Source of the DNA: Flavobacterium psychrophilum
Lineage (GTDB): Bacteria > Bacteroidota > Bacteroidia > Flavobacteriales > Flavobacteriaceae
DNA length: 21,636 bases
Assembly: GCA_945897545.1 (NCBI GenBank)
Contig: CAMDGJ010000021.1
Location: 1 to 21,636 of the forward strand
Direction of reading: 5' to 3'
Below, one piece after another: positions 6,211 to 14,418 of this stretch. A program made the position numbers and the translations under genes. The notes below the pieces were generated by a model. The model ran no database searches and was not told where the DNA came from. It worked only from the letters and a program-made list of their open reading frames with translations. Numbering within the stretch: position 1 is the stretch's first letter; every line of letters starts with the position of its first letter.

Positions 6211-6693
6211 CTATTCTACTTTGAGAATAACGGGAAGGATAAACTGGGTTTTTACAGGGATTCCTCTTTTAATTGCAGGATTTATTTTTGGGAAACCTAC
6301 CAAACGAACTTTGAGAATACTGTCGATTTTTACGGTATCATAAGCAACAGAATCTTTAGGAAATAAAGGCTCAAATATAATTCTTGAGTTAGGATAAACC
6401 GTGACTTTTACTTCTATGGTATCTAATTCTGGATAGAGTATTGAAAGGGTGTCAACGCTTAATTTATGCTGGATTAGCTGTGTCATATATTCAAAAAAAC
6501 ACTGTTGTTTCTCGGTTTTATTCTCGATTTTTTCGCATTCAGCAACTGATGGGAATTCATCTACTTCTTTCCAATTGATGGCTTTCAATTCTTTTTGCAA
6601 CAATTCCTTTTCTGAAGGCACTTGCTTATCGAAGTACTGACAGGAATTAAAAAGTAGTGGCAATAAAAGTAATATTAGAATAATTTTCCTCAT
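6211..6693 (-). CDS. Lipoprotein with TonB-C-like domain
   Basis: A 160-residue predicted lipoprotein. The start chosen is ATG 6693, which gives MRKIILILLLLPLLFNSC with lipobox LFNSC and lipidated C18; an upstream ATG at 6753 would bury the signal. After a helical part with two cysteines spaced 14 apart (AECEKIENKTEKQQC), the C-terminal half has the rhythm of the TonB C-terminal fold: VKVTVYPNSR, then VRLVGFPKINPAIKRGIPVKTQFILPVILKV. Lipid-anchored TonB-C-like proteins occur in Flavobacteria with no proven energy-transducing role. No stretch after the lipobox suggests surface export. A TATTTTTG box lies upstream at 6751-6758. Confidence 0.75.
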   Translation of the reverse strand: MRKIILILLLLPLLFNSCQYFDKQVPSEKELLQKELKAINWKEVDEFPSVAECEKIENKTEKQQCFFEYMTQLIQHKLSVDTLSILYPELDTIEVKVTVYPNSRIIFEPLFPKDSVAYDTVKIDSILKVRLVGFPKINPAIKRGIPVKTQFILPVILKVE

Positions 6694-6719
6694 ATTCGTT
6701 AAAGAAACAATTGCTGTTT

Positions 6720-6727
6720 TAATTTTG
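6720..6727 (+). promoter_or_regulatory. -7 promoter box for the DUF456 gene
   Basis: TAATTTTG matches TAnnTTTG. Initiation about 7 bases downstream would give a leader of about 40 bases before ATG 6773. Confidence 0.5.
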
Positions 6728-6750
6728 TTTAAAAGTACTGCTTTAATTTT

Positions 6751-6758
6751 CAAAAATA
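6751..6758 (-). promoter_or_regulatory. -7 promoter box for the TonB-C-like lipoprotein gene
   Basis: The minus strand reads TATTTTTG, which matches TAnnTTTG, about 58 bases upstream of ATG 6693. It overlaps the leader of the divergent DUF456 gene. Confidence 0.45.
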
Positions 6759-6772
6759 CTAAAAAATACTTT

Positions 6773-7273
6773 ATGGATTCGATGCTGTTGATTATTGGTT
6801 TTTTGTTTATGATTGTTGGTATTTTCGGCAGTTTTATGCCAGTATTACCTGGTCCAAGTATAAGTTGGTTGGGATTAGTATTGCTTTATTTTACAAATGC
6901 TGTTGCTATAAATTATTGGATTCTTGGAATTACGCTCCTGATTACTGTGGTTGTTTCAATTTTGGATTATGTCATTCCAGCTAAAGGAACCAAAAAATTT
7001 GGAGGAAGTTCTTATGGAATTTGGGGGACGAATATCGGTTTGATTGTGGGGATCTTTGCATCTATTCCCTTTGGGTTCATTATTGGGCCTTTTGTTGGTG
7101 CTTTTATTGGAGAAATGCTTTATGACTATAACGATCAAAGCCGAGCTTTAAAGGCTGCAACTGGTTCTTTTCTTGGGTTTTTGGCGGGTAGTTTTATTAA
7201 GTTTGTAATTTGTATGATGTATTTGGGATTATTTATTTGGATTTCTTGGGAGAATAAATCAAGATTGTTTTGA
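6773..7273 (+). CDS. DUF456 family membrane protein
   Basis: A 166-residue hydrophobic protein of about four to five membrane segments. The start chosen is ATG 6773 (MDSMLLIIGFLF). An in-frame ATG at 6725 would add 16 polar residues and overlaps the promoter box. DUF456 marks are visible: the early MIVGIFGSFMPVLPGPSISW, the central LDYVIPAKGTKKFGGSSYGIWG, and the glycine-rich IPFGFIIGPFVGAFIGE. Function unknown. Divergent from the lipoprotein gene, and followed by a hairpin terminator. Confidence 0.9.
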   Translation: MDSMLLIIGFLFMIVGIFGSFMPVLPGPSISWLGLVLLYFTNAVAINYWILGITLLITVVVSILDYVIPAKGTKKFGGSSYGIWGTNIGLIVGIFASIPFGFIIGPFVGAFIGEMLYDYNDQSRALKAATGSFLGFLAGSFIKFVICMMYLGLFIWISWENKSRLF

Positions 7274-7296
7274 AAACCGATACACTTTAAAATTAA

Positions 7297-7326
7297 AAAA
7301 GCTATTCGCCGAGGCGAAAAGCTTTT
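7297..7326 (+). terminator. Terminator after the DUF456 gene
   Basis: AAAAGCTATTCGCC (7297-7310) pairs with GGCGAAAAGCTTTT (7313-7326), with one A:A mismatch and a GA loop, and ends in TTTT. A second small hairpin, GTCACGC/GCGTGAC (7350-7356 with 7366-7372), follows with no T run. Confidence 0.65.
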
Positions 7327-7409
7327 CATTGGTTTAACTACTAAACCGTGTCACGCTTTACAAGGGCGTGACGAAAACAACACAACTATTTTAGATGCTT
7401 TTATTGGGC

Positions 7410-7437
7410 AAAAAAGCGATTCATAACTGAATCGCTT
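7410..7437 (-). terminator. Terminator of tRNA-Asp
   Basis: AAGCGATTCA (7414-7423) pairs with TGAATCGCTT (7428-7437) around TAAC. On the minus strand the stem runs straight into a T run (the A run at 7410-7415). It begins 14 bases after the tRNA. Confidence 0.85.
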
Positions 7438-7450
7438 CTCCCCAATTTAG

Positions 7451-7524
7451 CGGTCTGGACGGGACTCGAACCCGCGACCCCATGCGTGACAGGCATGTAT
7501 TCTAACCAACTGAACTACCAAACC
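7451..7524 (-). tRNA. tRNA-Asp (GTC)
   Basis: A complete 74-base cloverleaf on the minus strand. The acceptor is GGTTTGG/CCAGACC with one G-T pair and discriminator G. The D arm holds AGTTCAGTTGGTTAGAAT. The anticodon stem is CATGC/GCATG around CTGTCAC, so the anticodon is GTC (7488-7490). The T arm is CGGGTTCGAGTCCCG. CCA is not encoded. Confidence 0.97.
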
Positions 7525-7542
7525 TCTGCTTTATTGCGGTTG

Positions 7543-7572
7543 CAAAGATACTATAGAATTTTGTTTCTACAA
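7543..7572 (-). promoter_or_regulatory. Promoter of tRNA-Asp
   Basis: The -7 box TATCTTTG (minus strand, 7543-7550) and -33 TTG (7570-7572) are spaced by 19 bases, the Bacteroidota optimum. Initiation would fall about 12 bases before the tRNA. Confidence 0.82.
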
Positions 7573-7610
7573 GTGTTTCTGCCAAAAACATTTCATAAAT
7601 TTTAAATGTT

Positions 7611-8549
7611 TTATCCAAAGTTATGCTTTTCAACTAAATAGGTAGTCAATACTTTCTCAAAATTGCCGGCAACATCAACAGGTACGTACTTAATTTTGTT
7701 TTGGGAACATGTCAAAGCCAGCTTTTTGAAGTAACTAGTAACCCCTTTTTCATATTCTTCCTTCACATTATCGGCAAAAATGTTTACCTCATCACCTGTT
7801 TCTATGTCAATAAACTTCCTTGGAGCATTATCAAAGTCCAAATTAAGCTCCGTTTTGTGGTCAATAACATGAAATAAAACCACTTTGTGTTTGTTGTGTT
7901 TCAAATGTTGTAAAGCAGTAAATAGAGCCTCTTCATTGTCTCCTGAAGATTTAGGATGAAACATATCTGTAAATAAAATAATCATCGAACGACGGTGTAT
8001 TTTTTCGGCGATTTGGTGCAAAAAGGTAATTGTATCCGTGCTTTTTTGAACTTTAGGTTTTTCAAGGAGATTCTCAAGTGTATTTAAAATCATTCGATGA
8101 TGACGATCACTTCCTTTCTCTGGGGAATAATATTCGTATGTGTCTGAAAACACACTCAATCCAATGGAATCGCGCTGTTTTTTTAGAAGATTCATCAAAA
8201 CGGCTGACGCCAATACTGAAAATCCTATCTTGTTTTGGTAAAATTTTTCGGTGTTGTCAAGTTTTGGATAATGCATTGACGACGAATTATCAATGATGAT
8301 ATGACAACGCAGGTTGGTGTCTTCTTCGAATTTCTTAGCATATAACCTATCGGTTTTGGCAAACAATTTCCAATCGATATGTTTGGTGCTTTCGCCAGCA
8401 TTGTAGACTTTATGTTCTGCAAATTCCGCCGAAAAACCATGAAAAGGGCTTTTGTGCATTCCCGAAATAAAGCCTTCTACAATTTGGTTAGCCAACAATT
8501 CAAGATGCTGGAAACTAGAAATTTTTTCTATTTGGGATTCAATCTTCAT
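7611..8549 (-). CDS. DUF58 domain protein (vWA-like)
   Basis: A 312-residue soluble protein. The N-terminal part carries the DUF58 core (about 44-100): AEFAEHKVYNAGES, then IDWKLFAKTDRLYAKKFEEDTN. A von Willebrand A-like half starts at HIIIDNSSSM, whose DxSxS resembles a MIDAS metal site, with a second TDM later (about 197-199). DUF58 proteins usually sit beside a MoxR AAA+ ATPase and BatA/BatB-type vWA genes. Here none is nearby: the upstream neighbour is trxA (236 bases away) and downstream is tRNA-Asp. A partner ATPase, if any, is encoded elsewhere. A TACATTTG box lies at 8584-8591. Confidence 0.9.
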   Translation of the reverse strand: MKIESQIEKISSFQHLELLANQIVEGFISGMHKSPFHGFSAEFAEHKVYNAGESTKHIDWKLFAKTDRLYAKKFEEDTNLRCHIIIDNSSSMHYPKLDNTEKFYQNKIGFSVLASAVLMNLLKKQRDSIGLSVFSDTYEYYSPEKGSDRHHRMILNTLENLLEKPKVQKSTDTITFLHQIAEKIHRRSMIILFTDMFHPKSSGDNEEALFTALQHLKHNKHKVVLFHVIDHKTELNLDFDNAPRKFIDIETGDEVNIFADNVKEEYEKGVTSYFKKLALTCSQNKIKYVPVDVAGNFEKVLTTYLVEKHNFG

Positions 8550-8562
8550 ACTTATTTCATCT

Positions 8563-8583
8563 GTTCGCCTCTTAGGCTCGAGT
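8563..8583. repeat. 21-base repeat, copy 1 (GTTCGCCT...GGCTCGAGT)
   Basis: It differs at two positions from the copy at 15826-15846. Its core GCCT-CTT-AGGC is a small palindrome. It lies in the predicted leader of the DUF58 gene, right next to its -7 box. Confidence 0.75.
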
Positions 8584-8591
8584 CAAATGTA
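8584..8591 (-). promoter_or_regulatory. -7 promoter box for the DUF58 gene
   Basis: The minus strand reads TACATTTG, which matches TAnnTTTG, 35 bases upstream of ATG 8549. The -33 region lies in an ATTAAA octamer array and has no clear TTG. Confidence 0.5.
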
Positions 8592-8622
8592 TTAAAAGAT
8601 TAAATGATTAAAAAATTAAACC
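8591..8622. repeat. Four-octamer array ATTAAAnn
   Basis: Units are ATTAAAAG, ATTAAATG, ATTAAAAA, ATTAAACC, giving 32 bases. It directly abuts the hairpin at 8621-8670. Confidence 0.85.
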
Positions 8623-8670
8623 GCAGATTTGCAGATTAAAACAATAATTATTTAATCTGAGAATCTGCGG
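8621..8670 (-). terminator. Long hairpin after trxA, probable terminator
   Basis: 20-base arms (8621-8640 and 8651-8670) match at 18 of 20 positions around a 10-base loop. The left arm contains GCAGATT twice, the unit also found in the hemW array. On the minus strand it is followed by a T-rich stretch. It lies 116 bases past the trxA stop, so it could be a terminator or simply a paired repeat. Confidence 0.6.
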
Positions 8671-8785
8671 TAATTTATTTTTTAGATGGAAACAAATTGA
8701 ATATTCCATCCGTTTTTGGAAATAAAAAAGGCTTGACTTTCGCCAAACCTAAATTACTTCGTTCCCCGCAATGACAGTTTGCTGA

Positions 8786-9103
8786 TTACAACAAAGCGTC
8801 TAAACTATCTGCGTAAGTTTGTTTAGGAGCTACTCCCACTTGTTTTCCTACCACTTCTCCATTATGAAAAACTAATACTGTTGGAATATTTCTTACACCA
8901 TATTTTGCTGCAAATTCTTGATTTGCATCAACATCTATTTTTCCTACTACTACTTTCCCTGCATATTCCTCACTGATTTGGTCAATGATTGGCCCAACCA
9001 TTCTACAAGGTCCACACCAAGCTGCCCAAAAATCTACCATTACAGGTTTGTCTGATTTTAAAACTACTTCCTCAAAAGTAGCATCTGTTATTGCTAATGC
9101 CAT
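8786..9103 (-). CDS. trxA: Thioredoxin
   Basis: A 105-residue thioredoxin of standard length. The active site WCGPC has its redox cysteines at C30 and C33; the stretch VMVDFWAAWCGPC is preceded by the usual buried Asp. The cis-proline loop (RNIPTVLVF) and the closing G-x-x-x-K (GEVVGKQVG) are present. The start chosen is ATG 9103 (MALAITDATF); the longer frame to 9160 adds 19 residues that overlap the promoter. It reduces protein disulfides in the cytoplasm with thioredoxin reductase. It stands alone, with its own -7 box and a spacer of 129 bases from dnaE. Confidence 0.96.
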   Translation of the reverse strand: MALAITDATFEEVVLKSDKPVMVDFWAAWCGPCRMVGPIIDQISEEYAGKVVVGKIDVDANQEFAAKYGVRNIPTVLVFHNGEVVGKQVGVAPKQTYADSLDALL

Positions 9104-9157
9104 ACTATTTTTATTTAAAATTAAAGTTCGAGTTTTTATAATTTCAAACTTGTAGCG

Positions 9158-9165
9158 CAAAGGTA
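9158..9165 (-). promoter_or_regulatory. -7 promoter box of trxA
   Basis: The minus strand reads TACCTTTG, which matches TAnnTTTG, 54 bases upstream of ATG 9103. No strong -33 TTG at the ideal distance. Confidence 0.6.
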
Positions 9166-9232
9166 AAAAAACATTTGAGTTAAGAACGGTAACTTGTATT
9201 AGATTTAACTATTTTTAAATTGTTAGAATTGA

Positions 9233-12200
9233 TTAATTCAACTTAAAGTTAATTTGCATCTTCTCCAGCTCCATCAATAATTCATTAGAAATCTTAATTT
9301 TCAATTTTCGGCTAGGCATCGATATATGGGTAATGACTTTTGTTTCCTCTGCCAAAAGCTCGGAATCTGAAATTGTTTCTACTAGTACAATTTCCTCATC
9401 TTCAGAAAATTCTTCAGTAAAAATGGTAGCTTCATCGGGTATTTCATCGTCAAACAAGGCTGTTTCGGTGTGTTGTATTTCCTTATTGAATTCAGGTATA
9501 ACTTCTTCTGAAACTTTAGGCTGTATTTTAATTTTTTCCAACTCCATAATTTCAAAAGCAACCGTATTATCTCCTTTATTCGCTTGGAAAACAGTATTTA
9601 ATTTGGAAATAAAATCAGCATTCAAATCTTTTATATCCAATAAAATATTTAATTTTTTTGCAAAATTTTTAAAAACATCTTGCAACATTTTAAATTCTGA
9701 AAATTGTAATCTTGGATCTCCTTTTTTTCCTGTATCTCTGTCAACCCAACCTTCTTTCACCACTATTTTGATATAAGTAAAGCTGTTAGGAATCAAGTAA
9801 TGGCGGTATTTCATATACTCTTCGCCAAAAATTTTGAATTCATAACTTTCGTCATATCCTTCGAGGTTAAATAATGCCCAGCCTTTTCCATTTTTGGCTA
9901 TTCGATGTTGTACGTTGCTAATTATTCCTCCAAAAGTTAAATTTTTATTCACAAACTGATTCAAATCTTTTAGCGATTCTAATTTAGAATTACAGAAATA
10001 TTTCATCTCATATTTAAAATCATCCAGCGGATGTCCTGAAATATATATCCCCACGACTTCTTTTTCCTTGGCGAGTTTTTCCATCGTTGTCCAGTCCTCG
10101 CAAGGAGGCACAATGGGTTCCGAAATTTGAACATCGCTGCTTTCACCAAACAAACTCACCTGAGATGAATTTTCGTTTTCCTGAAACTTGGCACCATAGC
10201 GAATCGCTTTTTCGTAAAACGTAATTCCATCACCATCATCGTGAAAATATTGCGAACGAGTTACACCTGAAAAAGAATCAAAACCGCCAGCCAAAGCAAG
10301 ATTTTCGAGTGCTTTTTTATTCGCCGCACGCAAATCGATGCGTTTGGTCAAATCAAAAATAGACTTGTATTTTGCTGTTTTTCTGTTTTCAACAATTGTT
10401 TCAACCGCTGACATTCCTACACCTTTTACGGCTCCAATACCAAAACGAACAGCATAATCATCATTTACGGTAAATTTATAAAACGACTCATTCACATCTG
10501 GACCCAATACTTTCAATCCCATTCGTTTGCATTCTTCCATAAAAAAGGAAACTTGCTTGATGTCACTCATATTATTCGACAAAACTGCTGCCATATATTC
10601 GGCTGGATAATTTGCTTTGAGATATGCTGTTTGGTACGCAATCCATGCATAACAAGTCGAATGCGATTTGTTGAAAGCATATTCTGCAAAGGCTTCCCAG
10701 TCTTTCCAGATTTTTTCTAATTTGTCTTCGGGATGCCCTTTGGCAGCAGCCTGACTGATGAATTTAGGCTTCATTTTATCCAAAACATCCTTTTGTTTTT
10801 TCCCCATCGCTTTACGCAAAACGTCGGCATCACCTTTCGAGAAATCCGCCAGTTTTTGAGACAAAAGCATTACTTGTTCTTGGTAAACGGTGATTCCGTA
10901 GGTGTCTTTTAACAATTCTTCGCAAACATCGAGGTCATAAACAATATCTTCCTCACCGTTTTTTCGCTTGACAAAACTAGGAATATAGGCGATTGGTCCG
11001 GGACGATACAAGGCGTTCATCGCAATTAAATCTGGAAAAACGGTAGGTTTTAGTTCTTTTAAATATTTCTGCATTCCCGGCGATTCGTATTGAAAAATGC
11101 CAACGGTTTCACCACGCTGAAAAAGCTCGTAGGTTTTCACGTCATCAATTGGGAATTCATCTGGATTGAGATCTATTCCGTTTCTGTATTTCACTAATTT
11201 GACAGTGTCTTTAATCAAAGTCAGAGTTTTCAAACCCAAGAAATCCATCTTCAATAATCCTGCACTTTCCACAACCGAGTTGTCAAATTGTGTCACGTAC
11301 AAATCCGAATCTTTAGCGGTTGCCACGGGAACAAAATCGGTAATGTCACTTGGCGTAATAATGACGCCGCAGGCGTGAATACCGGTGTTTCTAAGGTTTC
11401 CTTCCAGAACCTTTGCCTGCTGAATAGTTTCACCACTCAAATCATCGTCCTTAGAAATTCCAATTAGTTCCTTTATTTTTTCGAAGTCTTCAGGTCGCAA
11501 AATTTTCTTGATATCGCCTTCGGAATCTTTCAAAAACCGGGACAAACTCCATTTGGAGGGAATTAAATTTGGAATTAATTTGGCTATTTTATCAGCTTCG
11601 AAAAGGGGTAAATCCAAAACTCTCGCCGTGTCACGAATAGCTGATTTGGCTGCCATTGTTCCATAAGTGATGATTTGAGCTACTTGTTTCGAGCCGTATT
11701 TATTGATGACATAATCCATTACTTTGCTTCGGCCTTCATCATCAAAATCGATGTCGATATCGGGAAGTGAAACTCGGTCAGGATTCAAAAATCTTTCGAA
11801 AAGTAAATTGTATAAAAGCGGGTCAATATTGGTGATTCCGAGGCAATATGCCACAACAGAACCTGCTGCAGAACCACGACCTGGACCAACAGAAACGCCC
11901 ATTTTTCGTGCCGCAGCTATGAAATCTTGAACAATCAAAAAATAACCCGGATAACCAGAATTTTCTATAGTTAGTAATTCAAAATCAATGCGTTCTTGAA
12001 TTTCTGGCGTGATTTCTTTATAGCGTTTGTTGGCTCCAATAAAGGTCAGGTTTTTCAAATAGGCGTTTTCTCCTCGAACGCCGCCATCGATTGCATCTTG
12101 TGGAATAGTATATTCAATTGGAATTTCAAATTTTGGAAGCAAAACTTCGCGTGCCAAATTGTAAATCTCAATTTTATCGACAATTTCGGAAATGTTCGTA

Positions 12201-13825
12201 ATCGCTTCTGGTAAATCGTTGAAGTTTTTCTTCATTTCCGCGCCCGACTTGAAATAATATTCCTGATTGGGCAAGCCAAAACGATATCCGCGACCGCGAC
12301 CTATTGGTGTAGATTGCTTTTCGCCCTCTTTTACACACAATAAAATATCGTGAGCATTGGCGTTGTCTTTCTCGATATAAAAAGTATTATTGGTAGCTAT
12401 TAATTTGACCTCGTGCTGTCGCGCCAATGAAATTAAACCTTCATTTACCCGATTTTCGTCTTCCTGATTGTGACGCATTACCTCGATATAGAAATCTTCG
12501 CCAAATTCTTTTTTCCACCAAAGTAAAGCTTCTTCGGCTTGATTTTCACCCAAATTCAAAATCTTGTTTGGAATTTCTCCATACAAATTTCCCGACAACA
12601 CAATGATGTCTTCTTTGTATTGTTGAATGATTTTTCGGTCTATTCTAGGCACATAATAAAACCCTTCGGTGTATCCAATGGAAGACATTTTAGCTAAATT
12701 GTGATAGCCTTTTTTGGTCTTCGCCAAAAATACTATTTGGTAACCATTGTCTTTATGGGACTTATTTTTATGATCATCACAAACAAAAAATTCGCAACCA
12801 ACGATAGGTTTTATCGGAACTTCAGTAGGTTCTTCACCCTTTTCAACGGCTTCCTTATTTTTGGCTTCAGCCGCTTTATTGTGGTACAAAATGTCACGAA
12901 CAAAGTGAAAAGCACCCATTAAATTAGCGTGATCGGTTATTGCCACGGCTGGCATTTTTTGCTGAGAAGCCGCTTTAACTAGTGCTGCAACGCTAATTGT
13001 GGATTGCAATACAGAAAATTGGGTATGATTATGCAAATGCACAAAATCAGAATCAATTAAGCTCTGCTTATTATCCGAAAGTTCTCGTTTTGATATAGGT
13101 GCCGTTTGTTGACCACCCAATTTTTGGCGAATTTTATCAGATGCTTCCTTTAAATTAATATGTTGCAATCCAATAAGTTGAATTGCGTTTGGATTTTTTA
13201 ATTGGAAATCCTCAAAGTATTCCTGTTCAACTTCCAGATCCTTTTTGGTGAAAACTTCGGTACGAATCAATTCGAAAAAGCAGCGCGTTGTTGCTTCGAC
13301 ATCGGCAGTGGCATTGTGTGCTTCTGCAAAAGGTTTGTTGAAAAGATAAGAATGTAATTCAGTTAAGGTTGGCAATTTGAATTTTCCTCCACGACCACCA
13401 GGCAATTTCAATAATGAGGCGGTAACTTCGGTACAGGTATCAAGAATCGGCATCGAACTCATTGGACTTTCGACACTCATTCTATAAAATTCACAACCCA
13501 TAATATTGACATCAAAACCTAAGTTCTGACCCACAATAAATTTGGATTTCAACAAGGCAATATTGAATTTCTCCAAAACTTCGGCCAAAGGAATTCCTTC
13601 CGCTTCTGCTAATTCAGTCGAAATACCGTGAATTCTCTCGGCATCATACGGAATATTAAAACCTTCTGGCTTAACCAAAAAATCCTGATGCTCGATGAGT
13701 TTTCCCATATCATCGTGGAGCTGCCAAGCGATTTGGATACATCGTGGCCAATTGTCCGTGTCGGAAATGGGTGCGCCCCAACGCTTTGGTAATCCTGTAG
13801 TTTCGGTATCGAATATTAAGTACAT
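9233..13825 (-). CDS. dnaE: DNA polymerase III alpha subunit with N-terminal 3'-5' exonuclease
   Basis: A 1530-residue replicative polymerase, about 370 longer than E. coli DnaE. Residues 1-190 form a DEDDh exonuclease: D6 and E8 in FDTETTG, D105 in NLGFDVN, H170 and D175 in HNATADVEAT. The PHP domain starts near 261 with VHLHNHTQFS. The polymerase core has GPGRGSAAGS (647-656) and the catalytic aspartates of LPDIDIDFDDEGR (D689, D691, with D693 beside them). A helix-hairpin-helix part and an OB fold (LTFGGIISNVQHRIAKNGK) follow, then an acidic C-terminal tail. Fused proofreading is known for Bacteroidota DnaE; elsewhere it is a separate DnaQ or the inserted domain of PolC. Monocistronic by layout. 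Confidence 0.97.
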   Translation of the reverse strand: MYLIFDTETTGLPKRWGAPISDTDNWPRCIQIAWQLHDDMGKLIEHQDFLVKPEGFNIPYDAERIHGISTELAEAEGIPLAEVLEKFNIALLKSKFIVGQNLGFDVNIMGCEFYRMSVESPMSSMPILDTCTEVTASLLKLPGGRGGKFKLPTLTELHSYLFNKPFAEAHNATADVEATTRCFFELIRTEVFTKKDLEVEQEYFEDFQLKNPNAIQLIGLQHINLKEASDKIRQKLGGQQTAPISKRELSDNKQSLIDSDFVHLHNHTQFSVLQSTISVAALVKAASQQKMPAVAITDHANLMGAFHFVRDILYHNKAAEAKNKEAVEKGEEPTEVPIKPIVGCEFFVCDDHKNKSHKDNGYQIVFLAKTKKGYHNLAKMSSIGYTEGFYYVPRIDRKIIQQYKEDIIVLSGNLYGEIPNKILNLGENQAEEALLWWKKEFGEDFYIEVMRHNQEDENRVNEGLISLARQHEVKLIATNNTFYIEKDNANAHDILLCVKEGEKQSTPIGRGRGYRFGLPNQEYYFKSGAEMKKNFNDLPEAITNISEIVDKIEIYNLAREVLLPKFEIPIEYTIPQDAIDGGVRGENAYLKNLTFIGANKRYKEITPEIQERIDFELLTIENSGYPGYFLIVQDFIAAARKMGVSVGPGRGSAAGSVVAYCLGITNIDPLLYNLLFERFLNPDRVSLPDIDIDFDDEGRSKVMDYVINKYGSKQVAQIITYGTMAAKSAIRDTARVLDLPLFEADKIAKLIPNLIPSKWSLSRFLKDSEGDIKKILRPEDFEKIKELIGISKDDDLSGETIQQAKVLEGNLRNTGIHACGVIITPSDITDFVPVATAKDSDLYVTQFDNSVVESAGLLKMDFLGLKTLTLIKDTVKLVKYRNGIDLNPDEFPIDDVKTYELFQRGETVGIFQYESPGMQKYLKELKPTVFPDLIAMNALYRPGPIAYIPSFVKRKNGEEDIVYDLDVCEELLKDTYGITVYQEQVMLLSQKLADFSKGDADVLRKAMGKKQKDVLDKMKPKFISQAAAKGHPEDKLEKIWKDWEAFAEYAFNKSHSTCYAWIAYQTAYLKANYPAEYMAAVLSNNMSDIKQVSFFMEECKRMGLKVLGPDVNESFYKFTVNDDYAVRFGIGAVKGVGMSAVETIVENRKTAKYKSIFDLTKRIDLRAANKKALENLALAGGFDSFSGVTRSQYFHDDGDGITFYEKAIRYGAKFQENENSSQVSLFGESSDVQISEPIVPPCEDWTTMEKLAKEKEVVGIYISGHPLDDFKYEMKYFCNSKLESLKDLNQFVNKNLTFGGIISNVQHRIAKNGKGWALFNLEGYDESYEFKIFGEEYMKYRHYLIPNSFTYIKIVVKEGWVDRDTGKKGDPRLQFSEFKMLQDVFKNFAKKLNILLDIKDLNADFISKLNTVFQANKGDNTVAFEIMELEKIKIQPKVSEEVIPEFNKEIQHTETALFDDEIPDEATIFTEEFSEDEEIVLVETISDSELLAEETKVITHISMPSRKLKIKISNELLMELEKMQINFKLN

Positions 13826-13875
13826 ATGTGAATTTTAATGCATTGCAATTGTCTAAATTTAGATTTAGCAATTTT

Positions 13876-13883
13876 CAAATTTA
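13876..13883 (-). promoter_or_regulatory. -7 promoter box of dnaE
   Basis: The minus strand reads TAAATTTG, which matches TAnnTTTG, 50 bases upstream of ATG 13825. The -33 region shows only TTTTC. Confidence 0.5.
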
Positions 13884-14342
13884 GAATTTTTTAGTCGAAA
13901 AAGCTGTGTAAGTTATTAACAAAAATAACTTCTTGAAAACCAAATAAATTAGCAATTCTGTTTTTTGGATGTCGTAGTATTTTATCAAAAAAAAACGTGA
14001 AATCCGTATTGAAAATAGCATGTATAGGTCACTTTTTTGGAACTTAAAAAGCCGAAAAGTAGTTTCTTTATACAACGGAACAAAAGCAATAGGAGCATAA
14101 TCATTATTAATTATTGCGCATTTTTTACATTTAGTTAAACTATTTATAACCAAAACGGCTATTTGCAGTATAATTTTACTAAAACCATAAACTCAAAAAG
14201 TCCTTGTGGTAACACTTAAAATATTAACAACATTAATATTAAAGTCTAAATCAAAATGTAACATTAAATCCCAAACTACTATACTGAAGCTATAAAGTGT
14301 CCTAAAACCATTTTGGGTATCGTATATAAGCAAATAATAAAA

Positions 14343-14372
14343 TTGACAAATTTATTTATTTTTTTAAATTTG
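14343..14372 (+). promoter_or_regulatory. Promoter of the leu cluster
   Basis: -33 TTGAC (14343-14347) and -7 TAAATTTG (14365-14372) lie 19 bases apart (TTG end to TA start), a full match to the Bacteroidota consensus. Initiation near 14379 leaves a leader of about 40 bases, too short for an attenuator, so any end-product control would act at initiation or by another route. Confidence 0.85.
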
Positions 14373-14418
14373 CTCCCATTGTTCTAAAAATAGAAGATAT
14401 TTAATAAAATAGTTAAAA

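Larger units (their letters stand above)
13826..14418. other. 593-base spacer between dnaE and leuC
   Basis: This is the divergent spacer that must hold the dnaE and leuC control regions. I see one promoter at each end (13876-13883 for dnaE, 14343-14372 for leuC). I find no riboswitch-like structure, leader peptide rich in Leu codons or terminator. A 90-codon open frame on the minus strand (13881-14153) has no recognisable features and looks like chance. Confidence 0.7.

Noticed and set aside
9333..9776. 147-codon plus-strand frame
   Set aside because: Lies wholly inside the acidic tail of dnaE on the opposite strand; Ser-rich mirror of Glu codons.
13881..14153. 90-codon open frame on the minus strand upstream of dnaE
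   Set aside because: Low-complexity AT-rich composition, no domain or signal pattern, overlaps the dnaE promoter box; most likely chance.
13826..14418. Leucine leader peptide or T-box before leuC
   Set aside because: The predicted leader is only about 40 bases and contains no Leu-rich frame, specifier hairpin or terminator.
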